From positions 22,796,501-22,860,500 of the forward strand of contig NC_058196.1 in NCBI RefSeq assembly GCF_907165205.1: a stretch of 64,000 bases of DNA, given 5' to 3'. The translations under genes were made by a program, and so were the position numbers. Source of the DNA: Coccinella septempunctata. Taxonomy: Eukaryota > Arthropoda > Insecta > Coleoptera > Coccinellidae. Positions 47,743-59,193 of the stretch are shown here, piece by piece. Under the pieces are notes generated by a model, which was given only the letters and a program-made list of their open reading frames with translations, was not told the DNA's origin and did not search any database. Each line of letters begins with the position of its first letter. Within the stretch, counting starts at the first letter, position 1.

Positions 47743-49258
47743 GGACAGTATTGACTGATTCTTTGTAGACATTTCTGTGGCATAATTGATCAATTCATTT
47801 TACGGAAATTTTTTCCTCAAGATTTGCGAGAATATCCTATTATTGCACAAATTTCTCAATGCTTCATAACTGAATTGTCCATTGAGAGAATTCGGATAAA
47901 TAAGTCTACGACCAGGAGAACCAAACAGAAGAAGTGAATCGCCTATCTCATAAATAACCATCAGGAACGCGCTTCATATCGTACATGACACGTTTCGCAT
48001 TTAACGTGTGTGTAAGCCTTTCATCCCATCGGACGTTCTCGATAAAGTACACGATCCATATTTCTAACCGGCGACATAAATCGATCGCAGCCACAGATAT
48101 ATTTGCTCTCATCAGGGATATAATTTCATCCATAAACATCGTGTTTGTCGATTTTACATAACTAGTTCTCCGACAATAACGCGTTCATCATCAGGGAAAG
48201 GCCGACTTTTACATACGCTCGTTGTCGAACTCAAAATGGGATTATGAGATAGGGAGGATGAGGTCTTCATCTTGTTAGTTATGGGTTCCATTGCGAGTAG
48301 AATGTGCTCAAGACGGCGTAGTCCATTTGTGTTGGTGAACCTGTTCGCTTTATGGGAATTACTGAGAAGGTGATGTGATCTGCAGGGTTGATTTTCCCTT
48401 TTCGTCAATTCTGGTGTGAAAACCCAAGGGGGAAGGGCACAAACCTTAATGACTCAAATAGCCCTATGCCATTCCACTCTCCCGGAGTGATGTTCATTTT
48501 TTTCTGTCAATTCTCTCTTTGGACGTCGGACTGGCAGGAAATTGCCCAAGACTATCGATGACTTCATGGTTCCGTCTCCAACGACTTTTTCTACCAACGG
48601 CAATTCCTTCAAAGCGTACGTGCGTTACTTCGTTTCGATTTCTGTGCGTTCAGATGCTCGCCTGATTGCATTCCTCCAATGCAACTTTCGTTTTAACGTC
48701 ATTATCTACGAACAGCTGGGAAACGACCGTCTCGTTGTCCGAAAAAAAAAATGTAAGTGGTGCACACGGGACGTGAAGCTGATTTGCTCGGTGAAGGATC
48801 TCTTCTCTTGATCATCGTGTCGATTCGAAATTTCGGACAAAAACGATCGATGTTGCCCTGTCAGAATCGCTGTATCATCGAGAGGACTCGATGAATCTGG
48901 TTAAAAATGTATTGAAATTAACAATAATCCTTGATCTCCAGTTGACCCATTCTCAGGGTTCGCATTTGTTGAAGTACAATTCAGAACAACATATGTTTTG
49001 AAGCGTTGAGGATATAATATGAATTGTAAGAAGCCTTAGCTCTTTACGGAGCTTTTAGGCATTTGTTGAGGGGCCTCTGATGGATTAATAAAGAAAAAAT
49101 TTACTAACAGAAACTGAAGAAAATCTCACGAATCAATACTGAAGAAAAATAGGTTTCAGGGATTTAGTATCGGTAGTTTAATAATAAACTGCTATAGTCA
49201 AAAGTTATTGAGGAATGTATGTCATCTCGTCAGAAACACATTTTTTTTAAAATTTGTA
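47743..49258. other. Single-copy intron sequence
   Basis: Nothing was recognised. It is CpG-richer around 47940-48120 and 48540-48850, with short frames but no domain or exon signal. Confidence 0.3.
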
Positions 49259-49260
49259 TA

Positions 49261-49312
49261 CAGGTTGTTTTCAAATGTGCGGCTTTTTTTGACAGTAGTC
49301 AATTTAGTTGTT
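49261..49312 (+). mobile_element. Family D-like terminus, isolated
   Basis: TA followed by CAGGTTGTTTTCAAATGTGC and GGCTTTTTTTGACAG matches the left inverted end of family D (31724). The following sequence does not match the family body. It is either a truncated copy or a different element with the same end. Confidence 0.5.
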
Positions 49313-49589
49313 CTGACGATGGCGAATTGGCTGGTTCAATTCAGGTACTAGTTCATGCGAACACCAAACACTACTCTTTGTTAACACTTTGTTGATATTC
49401 ATATCGGCCGGTGGTATGCATCTGAATTAATTCTTATTGATGGATCACTATGTCACATCATTGATAGTTTCTTCCCAGGTTTGAGTCTACGCTCAAGATT
49501 GTGAGAAAAAAAAAGTTTTTCTTCTCAAAGAAATCACAACGACGCCAATTCTGCTTTTATATGGTGAAAATATTTTCAGTGTTAATAAT

Positions 49590-50711
49590 CTGATATTATT
49601 CTTCATCCCTATCAGATCTGGTGTTCCCCAGGGATCTCATCTTGGCTCCATCCTATTAATTTTGTTCTTGAATTATTTGAATGATGTTTTTCTGAATAGT
49701 GGGTTTTTGGTTTTTGCTGACGACTTAAAATGTCACCGTATGATGATTTTGAAAAGAACTGGTTCTGTTAAGGACCTCATCGATTAGACAGTAGCCTAAC
49801 CTTCAACTCTCATGTGAGTGATATCATGGGTAGAGCAACGAAAATGTCGAAGTTCATTATTAATTTCAATATTTTTTCTGAAAGAACATTGAAAGTTTTG
49901 TTCTGCTGTCATGTGTTGTCATGTTCTGTTGTTGAATATGCATCTGTTTTTTGGTCTACTGATCTTGTGATGACTTCTAGAGTCCTTGAAAGAGTTCAGA
50001 ATGGGTTTTTGCGTTTTATAGCCTTTAAACGTGGTATTGGCAGAGATGAGAAAGACTATCATTTATTACGTCTCAGATTGAATCTGCCATCTAGAAGGCT
50101 CTTTATTTATTTATTTATTAGCATTTAGGTTGCGAACAGTACAATGTACCAACAAAGCAACCACAAATTACAAAATATACCTACAAGTCAAATTCACACT
50201 ACATAATTGATCAGTGGTTTACTGTACAATAAGAAGAGAAAAAAAAGTTTTTAATGAATTTTTTAAAACTCTCAAACCCGTCCGAGAAAACGTCAGCACG
50301 CTCACTTAACCCGAGGGAGTCAAAAGCGGCCTGCATACGTATGATCGGAGAGTGCTGTCCTGTATTCGTTCTACGATAAGGGTTGTTGAATAGGCTTTTA
50401 TCCCTAACATCGCGACCAGGTACTCTAAAACTGACTCTTGAAAGTAGGCACGAAGAGTTGATGTGATGATTGATGTAGAATGTTATTTTCTTCTTCAAGT
50501 CAGTCAATGGCGATGTGTATTCAGTTGAAGTTTTATCCCTTGTTAAACTTAACATACCCGCGAGGAGAACAAGACATACACATTTGCTTGCTGTTTCAAG
50601 ATCGAGTACAAATTACAGAAACAAGTCTTATATGGTCAGATGTCCCACTTTTGTTAACAAACTTGGTGTTACAGTTGTAACCCTATCCAGTTCAAGAGCA
50701 AAATAAGTGAA
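49590..50711 (+). pseudogene. Jockey-type reverse transcriptase, interrupted by an antisense retrotransposon fragment
   Basis: The plus strand reads IRSGVPQGSHLGSILLILF, then FLVFADDLK with the catalytic FADD at 49713-49724. After frame changes it continues HVSDIMGRATKMSKFIIN, VVEYASVFWSTDL, RVLERVQNGFLRFIAFKR and LLRLRLNLPSRR, where it is broken at about 50103. After the inserted antisense fragment it resumes at about 50490 with FFFKSVNG, then VKLNIPARRTRHTHLLAVS and STNYRNKSYMVR, and ends at a stop near 50706. The order GVPQGSxLGP - FADD - LEYASxVW - RVQxxFLRF - FxVPxRxTR is characteristic of Jockey-superfamily RTs. Frameshifts, a missing 5' part and the insertion make it dead. Confidence 0.8.
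50103..50490 (-). pseudogene. CR1/Jockey-superfamily retrotransposon 3' fragment inserted antisense into a Jockey relic
   Basis: The minus strand is open through FYINHHINSSCLLSRVSFRV, then PGRDVRDKSLFNNPYRRTN and QHSPIIRMQAAFDSL, ending KKFIKNFFFSSYCTVNH. This is the extreme C terminus of an RT protein (FRVPxRxTRDxxLFxxPxxRTNxxxxSPIxRM). It is followed by 3' untranslated sequence and an AATAAATAAATAAATAAAG tail on the minus strand at 50105-50123. It is 5'-truncated, the classic form of a target-primed insertion. Confidence 0.75.
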
Positions 50712-51758
50712 CTATTGAATTGACTTGTGTTCATGCTCTTTGTTGTTTGCCAGGTGCAATGTGTTGTAAATAAATGTTTCTTTTTTAGTATATTCGAGTT
50801 TTATAACTCGATTTTTGTTATTTTTGTTATATTGTTTTCTATTCTTATGGTTGTAACATTGATTGCTTCTTTATATTTCATTCGAATATGGGGATGATCC
50901 CTCAAAAAATGTTCTATCGCTTATGTAATAGCAAATAAATATGTAATGCCATTCGAGATATCTCCAAATCGGTATTATTTTTCTTGGCTTACGTGCGCAC
51001 GAACATGTTGAGGGGGCGCTTAATGGAATAAGCGAATCACGGCTATCCATTCGAAAAAAATCCGATAGCTCTGGGACAACACGGCGGAATAAAATAAGGG
51101 CACGGTTGATTTCACCTCCCGCGTCAAATATCGAATCAATCGTTACGTTCCGGGGCGCGGAACATTTTCAAAGTAAACGTTCGCAGGCCCCGGGCGTAAA
51201 CTTCCCGATCTTTTTTACGCCCTCCCGCCCGCACCCGCCCCCGCGTGTACTTGTCCCTGTTTGTTTGTTCCCGAAATTCGCCACTTTGTTTCGCAAATAC
51301 GCAGTATTGTTTTTACGAGATGTGTAAATAACTCGCTGATTGACTGAGTTTTACGCCCTTCGTTTCTCCCCCTTGCGCCCCGGGCCGTTTCCCCATTTTA
51401 ATATTCATCGTGCCTCATTTCGTCCGATGACTCGGGGCAGTGCGCCGGGATTGGCAAAACATACGGGAATTGGGGTAAATGGATCATTCCGATGTTTGCT
51501 TCCCGTTGGAGGGAGGGGGACGTATCCTTTCGTGGGATGTTATTTGCTCTGCCCGAAAATAAGCTCGATATTTGTCCTGTTTGGTCCGAGATCTGTTGGA
51601 ACGTATCGGAAGGTCGGAGACTGATTCCCGGTTCAAAGAAGATTGATCAGGGAATCAACGCTTGATTGACAAATCAACAAAGATTTTTTCCAACCCATTA
51701 TTGGGTTATGCGCCTTGTGATTTACGTAAGTGATCACTATCAAATGTACAGCATTGTA
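50712..51758. other. Single-copy intron sequence, CpG-rich at 51000-51640, with three TTTACGCCC motifs
   Basis: The first 300 bp are AT-rich. The island 51000-51640 contains GGGGCGCGG and CGCCCTCCCGCCCGCACCCG words. It carries TTTACGCCC at 51214-51222 and 51350-51358, and its complement GGGCGTAAA at 51192-51200, without the retroelement duplication seen at 40 kb. Open frames here lack domains. Confidence 0.4.
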
Positions 51759-52906
51759 CGAGGATTTATTGATATCTAGTTAGCCTAGACCAGTTCCAGG
51801 CCTAAAAAATATTGCGTTACCATAGCAACGGACAATAACTCATTAGAAGTGTCAGTGTGAAGTTTGAGGTCAGAAAAGTAAACCAGAGTTACGCAATAGA
51901 TTAAAAGATAGAAGATGTCCACCGAAATTGTGAAAATTGGAGTATCGAGCCATCATCAAGTATGCGACCGTGAATAAATTAGACTGCAAGCTTCAAAAGA
52001 GGTGAATTTTCCATCAAAGGTGATGACCGATCGGGAAGGCCAGTTTCTGTGTCAGTCCATGAAAATAACGATGCAGTTCATGACATGATTTTATCAGACC
52101 GTCGAATTGGGCTAAAACGGATATCTGAAGCACTGAATATTTTATACGAACGCGTTCATCATATAGTTCACGTCAATTTGGACATGAAAAAAATTGCAGC
52201 AAAATGGTTTGAATGTTGACCGAAAGCGTGCAAGGGTAGAAGCATCGCGTTCGATCTGTGCTCGATTTGAAAACGATGTAGACTTCTTTAACCGAATTGT
52301 TACCATGGATGAGACTTGGGTACATTTCTACGATCCAGAAACAAAGCAACAATCGGTGGAATGGTGACACTCTGGTTCTCCAAGACCTAAGGAGTTTCGT
52401 GTCCAAAAATCTGCTGGAAAAGTTCTTGCTTCAGTCTTTTGGGATTGCCATGGAGTAATCATGATTTTCTGGATAAGGGTAGAACAATAACCGGAGATTA
52501 CTATTCGACATAAATGACCACTCTACAGGAAAAAATTAAAGTGAAAAGACGCGGAAAACTGTCTAAAAGTGTTTTTTTTTGCAGGACAACGCCTCTGCAC
52601 ACAAATTTAGGGCTTGAATTACTAGAACACCCGCCTTATTCACCAGATCTGACTATCATCTCTTTCCTCAACTGAAAAAAAGTTTAAAAGGTGGTAAATT
52701 TTCTTACAACGAGGAGGTAATAAAAGCTATGGAGGTCTGCTTTGCAGAGCAAGAAGAAACTTTTTTTTCAAAGGTCTAGAGACGTTGCAGGTTCGCTGTA
52801 TTAGTTGTATCCAATTAAGAGGAGAATATGTTGAGTAATAAAATATTTTGACATTGAAATTTTGTTTGGTTCTATAGCAGGCTAAGAATTTTCCAATATA
52901 TCCTCG
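51759..52906 (+). mobile_element. Mariner transposon, copy 2 (deleted, inactive)
   Basis: It is 1148 bp, TA-flanked, with ends CGAGGATTTATTG and the inverse CAATATATCCTCG. It belongs to the same family as 12556-13802. The plus-strand transposase starts MSTEIVKI at 51915, but loses most of the helix-turn-helix region soon after. It still shows EVNFPSK/GRPVSVS-like segments, MDETWVHFYDPETKQQSVEW and KSAGKVLASVFWDCHGVIM. The region around the second catalytic aspartate is deleted or shifted (GQRLCTQI), and the third (YHLFPQL) is shifted. It is non-functional. Confidence 0.88.
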
Positions 52907-53784
52907 TAGTCTCATTCAAATCACGCTATTTTAGGTGTATTAAAACAAGATTTTTCCATAGGGATGAAACATGATTCCTACATGTCCTGTATCTGAAAAA
53001 AATGCCATCGCGACAAACATAAATAACGCCCACGCACCCCAATGCGTGACGTCTAATTACCGGACTTTCCACCTCGTCATTTCTCATTCAAAGGCAGCGA
53101 CACGCTAGGCATACCGTTTCGAAAAAGGGCGATTTCCGACCCGGTATCATCCCGCCTGAAACCTCGTGAAATTTCGAAAGGAATCGTTCCGCCAGCCATA
53201 TGCTCGGACTATTGCACGGTCGGCGTGCCGGCCCAAACCGAATTTGCGTTTCTATTTACATTTTAAGTGAGAACTCTCGCGACACATCTTCCGCTTTATC
53301 TTTTCGGTGAAGCAGGGAGTGTTCCGCAGTCGTTACCGCGGAGAACGGCGTCCCGACGCTCGTTCCGTACACTCGAGATTCCGAAAAATGAATATTTTTG
53401 CCGACCGAATACTTCGGTTAATACGTAGCGGGGTCGCGTTATGAGGGCTTGGGAAGTGGGGTTTATGACGATGAAAGGGAAGGCGAAAGTTGTAATTTTT
53501 TCTCGTTTACGCTTTCACTGGTTCCAACCCGAGAATTGGCTCATGCAATATCTCATTGCAAAAAGTTAGTTAAGATATCATTAGAATAATTCAAGAAAAA
53601 AATATAAGCAGAAAATCGATAAATTTATGAAAAATTAAATAGAAATGCCGGAATTTGGGGTACACAGAACATTTGAAGAACCAGCAATTCTAACAATGCG
53701 AGCTCGTCAAGCACAGGCGTAGGAAATCCCAGACAAGTTGAAAACATCTAAACACAACTGTAGACCAGGTTTGGGGGCATAATG
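52907..53784. other. Single-copy intron sequence, CpG-rich at 52990-53480
   Basis: No domain-bearing frame and no repeat match was found. Confidence 0.3.
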
Positions 53785-54826
53785 GTTCTGCAACTGACCA
53801 TTTCTTAACCAAATCTGGGCGTGTTAGCGCCTTTACTGTTCAATATTTTCGCCATAGTTGTCTCGATAATTGCTGACATGAGTATGCCTGTAAGAGGTGT
53901 TGGAATAAGATTCAGATTTGATGGAGGCCTGTTTAACCTGAAGCGTCTCGGGGCAAAAGCCCGTACAAAGTTTATCGAGGTAATTCAATATGCAGACGAC
54001 TGCGCACTTATCGCTAGCACCTCAGAGGATCTGCAGATAATGTTGGACACCTATAAACATATATACGAAGCTTTAGGCCTCAGGCTCAATATCGACAAAA
54101 CCAAAATCCTGGTAAGTCTGCCAGAAAGGCTTCAAACATATATCAGCCTGGAGAATGAAACTCTAGAACAGGTCGAGCAGTTCAAGTACTTGAGAAGCTT
54201 CATAAATACTAGAGCTAACCTGGACACGGAAATACACCACCGTATCAATTCGGCATCACGGGCATTCTGGAAGCTTAAGGACAGAGTGTTTCAAAATAAC
54301 GACCTCAATCTGAAGATCAACACAGCTGTTTACAAAGCAGTTGTCCTCCCAACGCTTCTTTACGGAAGCGAGAACTAGACGCCCTACAGGCGACATATTA
54401 AACAGCTTCAACAAACGCAACAACGTCATCTAAGACAAATAATGCACATCAGATGGTTGTGTATAACAATTGAGACTCAACGAGGGCCCGATTCAAATGG
54501 TGCAGACACATTCTGAGGAAGCAAGACACAAGACTCACCAAAATAGCTTTGTATGGCGAATTGAAAGAGGGAGCTCGGAAACCAGGAGGCTAATATAAGC
54601 GGTTTAAGGATATACTGCAGCAATCCCTAAAATCAGTTAATGCCAATCATAACTGGGAACAACTAGCGTTAGACAGATCACAGTGGAGGTCCTTGGTCCA
54701 CAGATATAATGTAGACTCGAGAAGAATACAGCGGCGGCCAGATCTGGTTGGTGACTATCCATGCCCGGAGTGTGGAAGGATCTGTAGGTCACCGTTGGAT
54801 GTCTTCAGTCACAGGGGGGCACATAG
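53785..54826 (+). pseudogene. RTE-like retrotransposon, copy 4 (longest RT segment)
   Basis: The plus strand is open for 185 codons at 53821-54378: LAPLLFNIFAIVVSIIADM, the catalytic IQYADDCALIAS (YADD at 53989-54000), LGLRLNIDKTKILVS, QFKYLRSFINTRANLDTE, FWKLKDRVFQ and LPTLLYGSEN, ending at a stop where the others read W. Frame-shifted thumb sequence follows, then NHNWEQLALDRSQWRSLV and a C-terminal CPECGRICRSPLDVFSH. The stop, the frameshifts and the missing 5' half show that it is dead. It is the best reference for the deletions in copies 1-3. Confidence 0.88.
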
Positions 54827-56980
54827 TTTTTTCTCCTGATAGGTTTCTGAAGTCGAAATAATTTAATTTTTCTTATTTTTTTTTCAAACCCTGAATTCCT
54901 CATATTGAATTTTTTTCACGAAACTCTTCATTCGTTCATTTTTTTTTGAAAAACCCGAAACTAGTCATCTTTTGAGAAAGAGGAATAGAGTTGCCGTGAT
55001 AAACTCCTTATGCCCCAAACTCGTATCGTGACTTCCGATTCGCCAACTCCTATCTAACCTAGCTTTTTACAGCCTACCAACCATTCTCAGCAGTCTCCGA
55101 AAGCGGCAGCAGTAACCAATCAACGTCAAACCCTTGCCAAGTCGACGCGAACGCATGAAATTAGTAATTGCTCCGATCTGGTCCTTCACGTACTGAAGCA
55201 CTGACGTCTTGACATGCGGGAAGCGCACAGAGTACCAAGGACGCATAGAAAATCGACCGGGGCCGCGTTCCACGTTCGATCGGCCGATAAGGCATCGTCT
55301 ACCCGATTACGCATGTTGACTACGTGTAGTGCAGCAGCGTGGGAACAAATCGGTCCGATTGACATTCTGCGTTCGCGCATTTTAACGACGGTCGTGCGAT
55401 CCGTAGAGTACTACGCGCGCATGCATTCGGGTGCACGCAAGGCGGAGATAAAATGCGACATGCATTAATGCATGTGGATTTACGGGGAAATTTCGTCCGG
55501 CGAATGCGGAATTTTAAGTGGCCTGTTTCCATTAACGGCGTTTTTTGGTTTCTCGGTCGATAAATGAGCCGTCCGAGATATGTCACTCTGGAAGCGAGTG
55601 GTCGATCGGCAAATTGAAGCGAAATGCGGGTTCTTGAACCATTTTAATCCAGTACATGTAAAGATTAGACGTCTCCTTCGAACCTGACAGATATCGATGA
55701 TCAGAGAAAATAATAAAATAATAGGATTTTGACAATCGATGTCAGATTGCGAAATGGTTAACGTCAGTTTGAAGGAAGTGAAGTTGGCTCCGATCACAGA
55801 GGGTGTTGTGTTAATATGATTCGGCTCATAGAGTAAAAAAACGTTTTGAACTCGGTGTTAATGAGTTTCATCTTATTTTCATGAGGTTTTCAGGGGGAGT
55901 TGGCCTAGACAGATGGATCCTCCCTCCTACTACTAATAGAACTTATGAAATGGAAATTGTGTTGCATGGGGTATTTCTTGACTCCGAAAGAAACTTTGAT
56001 CGATGTGATAAATCACAAAAAGATTGTGTATTCATCAGGAGACTGTCCAGAAGTAGGAGTAATGAATTTTCAACGGGATGAAACAATTCTGAAACTCTCG
56101 GCGCAAAAAAAAAACGCCCGGTTCGATGAGATCGAACTGTTGATTGACACGTCGCAGATTGCGACTTGGTATTTTCGGAAGCGGCGTCATCGTCAACACG
56201 ATGCAGCTGTCCGCACGAGAACGAAAAAAAAAACCTGGAAGGAAAAAACGCGAGTAATTTCAATTTAATAGAGGCCATAATAGGTTTCCAGAGGCGTACA
56301 CGGGCAAGAACAAAAAACCTGATTGTGGCTATCGACGTCAAACTTGTTATGAGCGTGCATTTATAAAACGGGCTCTGAGTGGAGAGCGCCAAATGGAAGT
56401 GGCCGCGAAAGCGGATTGACTAACACGTGGATTAATCGATTTACTGATGGACTACGTCAGCTCGAGTACGAGATTTTTTCCCGAAAGAATCGATCAGCAA
56501 TTGGCGACAATAGTTTTGGATATTTATTATTGTCCCTTTTCCCTTTTTGTTTGTCGAGCTACTGAAATGTCTTGATACCCACTGAAAATATCGTAATCAT
56601 AGATCACAATTTGTTGACTTATGTATCAAATTTGACGTTGATCATCATAGATAACTATGATGTTAATTATGACATTGACAAATGGTCCATGAAGTGTCAT
56701 AAGTTCTTTGAATTTCTTTCTGGTTTTTTCCTAATCTCTAATGGATTACCACTACCCCCAATATAAGAGCCTTCTTACGTTCGTCCAACAACGTAAGAAC
56801 AGAAGAATCATCACTTGGAAGAACGAACCAGGTCGAAAGACCCTCAAACGGGGTTTTTTTACTGAGCTCTTGTGTGATTCGCCGAATTGTATCTTATCCC
56901 GTTACAATAACCTCTGTTAAAACCTGTACTTGCTGTATTATTTGATAAGTAAAAATGTATTGCTGACATTCAAAATATTA
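54827..56980. other. Single-copy intron sequence, CpG-rich at 55020-55700 and 56050-56480
   Basis: Many overlapping open frames of 60-149 codons occur on both strands, typical of higher-GC sequence. None has a domain, start context or splice signals that I can support. No repeat family of the window is present. It is the longest repeat-poor block in the 28-kb intron. Confidence 0.35.
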
Positions 56981-57495
56981 CACAAAGTGAGTCTTTGACT
57001 CGTACAAATATTTCAACAGTAGATTCTTGGGGTTAAAAGAAACACTTTTTTTGTAAACCATTTTTTCCAATTCGGTCCTGATGAAAAGATGTAGCCATTT
57101 TAAGTTTTCATAATGAGCTATGCCATCCCTGGAGGAACAAAATAACCTGCAGTATAACTAGCTAAATCTGTGACACTCCACATCTGTGGATCTTTTGAAC
57201 AGTTGTATTCAGACAAAGTGCCCAATTTTTGAAATGTCACAGGTACTTTTCTATTGATGTTTTCAACATCAAATTACTCGAAAACGAGAAAATCTAAGGA
57301 ATACTTTTATTTAACAAAACGTTCAAATATTCATTAGATAGCGTCCAACTTAGTTTCAAGTGTTGGATTCTTTGAATTCTTGGTACGTAATGGTCATAAT
57401 GAGAAAACTGGAAGACGTGGTTTTCATCTTATGTTAGAAAAAGATGAATCCAATAAGAGAAATACTATATTCCGAAATTCATTTCATTTGATAAA
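56981..57495. mobile_element. Family B MITE, copy 7 (right part missing)
   Basis: The left end CAAAGTGAGTCTTTGACTCG is followed by a good family B body as far as CCGAAATTCATTTCATTTGA. The right quarter and right tip are absent, and hammerhead-containing sequence follows. Confidence 0.8.
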
Positions 57496-57645
57496 AATGA
57501 TGGAAAATTTTTTCATTTTCCATTTATGAACCCGATATTGATATACGTCAAAAAGATTGTTGTCCCCCAGATATGTTTATTATATTATTTATTGACAACC
57601 ACGATTTTGAACAATGTTTCGAAGGAAAAAATCCATTTATCTAAT

Positions 57646-57696
57646 ATTCATAGCCTGAGGAAGAGACTAAAAGTCTCGAAACGTAGCTATCTGAAT
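57646..57696 (+). ncRNA. Hammerhead-ribozyme-like motif (Penelope-type), plus strand
   Basis: The order is ATTC ATAGC (57646-57654), CTGAGGA (57655-57661), one extra A, GAGACT/AGTCTC stem II with an AAA loop (57663-57677), GAAAC (57678-57682), GTA (57683-57685), GCTAT, CT, GAAT (to 57696). It fits CUGANGA - stem II - GAAA - stem III - UH. ATAGC pairs with GCTAT and ATTC with GAAT to close stem I. Stem III would be the two-base AC/GU, self-complementary as ACGT, as in dimer-acting minimal hammerheads of Penelope-like elements. The predicted cut is after 57685. The unpaired extra A before stem II departs from the classical core, so activity is uncertain. No Penelope RT or endonuclease was found nearby. 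Confidence 0.6.
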
Positions 57697-57835
57697 AAAT
57701 TGTATAAAAACTGAGGTTCCTGGTGACTGATATACCCTTTCACAACATATAATATAGGAACGATATAAAAACCTAGTCTACTATTGAATATTGAGTCAAA
57801 GACTCAACGTATACGTAAGGTCATTCAACGAAGAG

Positions 57836-58244
57836 TATAGTGACATATCGTCGTTAAAACCCGAAAAATGTGTAACTCCATTTTAGCTGATTTGACAGGA
57901 TAGACAAAAAACTTTTTATTATTACCCGTACTCCCTCAATATTTACCTTTGTTTTCACAGCAAACCAGCACTATTTTTCCACTACTTCTTATGTTATCCA
58001 CTGATGTGATGTGGATATATGCACTGACGCCGTGCTAGTGTAAGGGAGGTACACGTATTTCTTTTAAACAATTTCAAGCATTATTCTATTTTGCGCGGGA
58101 AAAATATTTAACTGTTCGAAGGAACTACACAAATTTCTGAGCATGTAGATGTTGAAAACCGCTAAGGGATGGCATCAAAATCTCTTTTTTGATTAAATTG
58201 GGAGTTACACATTTTTCGGGTTTTAACAACGATATTACCAAGTA
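57836..58244. mobile_element. Small MITE-like element with about 50-bp inverted ends
   Basis: The ends share ATATCGTCGTTAAAACCCG / ATATCGTTGTTAAAACCCG in opposite orientation, continuing through AAAAATGTGTAACTCC. The interior is non-coding. The outermost bases differ, so the exact limits and target duplication are uncertain. Confidence 0.65.
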
Positions 58245-59193
58245 CCTATAATGGCTATAAAATCGCATATAAAAATAAAGAGACACTGAAAGGTTGCGTT
58301 TCAGTACCTAAGATGATATGAAGTTTTTATTCATATTTTGACCTATAGAATCGTCCCCTGTATATTGAGCATTCTTAAAGTTATTCATTCTGAGTAACAA
58401 CTCACTAAAATCTCAGTCCTCGATACGATGTACAGAAATTAGTTTTTTTGTCGCCGTCTCTCGGAAAGCGCCGTTCATATGTACCTTCTACATAATTAAC
58501 AATATTCTACCTAAACGACACATTTAAAGCGTCCATTAACAACCTCATTCTCTCGTAGATTGGACTTGATTGCAATTTGTCACGAAACCGAAGTACAGCG
58601 AATGAAAAAACTTCGCTTATACTGATTTTCACAGAGTTTTATGAAATTCTTTCGTTCGACCTCCTTCCACGCGATTGTCACCGTTTTAATTGACAAGATC
58701 CCGAGAGGCAAATTCAGATCGACCTGTAGATGTTTTTCCCTCGACATATAGCGTGAAGAAAATGAATCAGTTGTGGCATGTTCCATTATCCGAGGGGAAT
58801 AATAAAAATGCTCGGATTCAGGTTAAGATGTTAACGCTCTGTCGGGAAGGAACGAACGAGTTCATTATGTCACTCTTCTCATGATATGTCGTGATTTGAA
58901 TTTTTTTGCCGAATGGAAACGGGGACGGCCTGGAATGAGACTACCGTTCATTGTGATTTCTTGTGATTGTGGCACGTTTTGCATATGCAGAATCAGTGCG
59001 AAAGCTAGTGCACTTGGAACAAGTAGTTTTATATTGCAGAGTTAATTAGACGCGTAAAAGAAAAAATTGGTCTTGCTACACATAGTTGGGGAGCCCAAGA
59101 GGGAAATTTGGGATGTACTCGAGTGTCAGATTAATATAAAGGGAGATAGTTTGAACTCTGTAGAGTACCTCTACCAAAAATTAGTCCTCTATA
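58245..59193. other. Intron sequence; start of the TACTCGAG..CAGATTAA motif cluster
   Basis: It is mostly single copy. The first motif copy lies at 59116-59134. No gene was recognised; short frames near 58580-58884 lack domains. Confidence 0.3.

Noticed and set aside
55020..56480. Cluster of overlapping open frames of 60-149 codons as a nested gene
   Set aside because: Frames overlap on both strands, as expected for CpG-rich sequence with fewer stops. No domain, start context or splice structure was seen.
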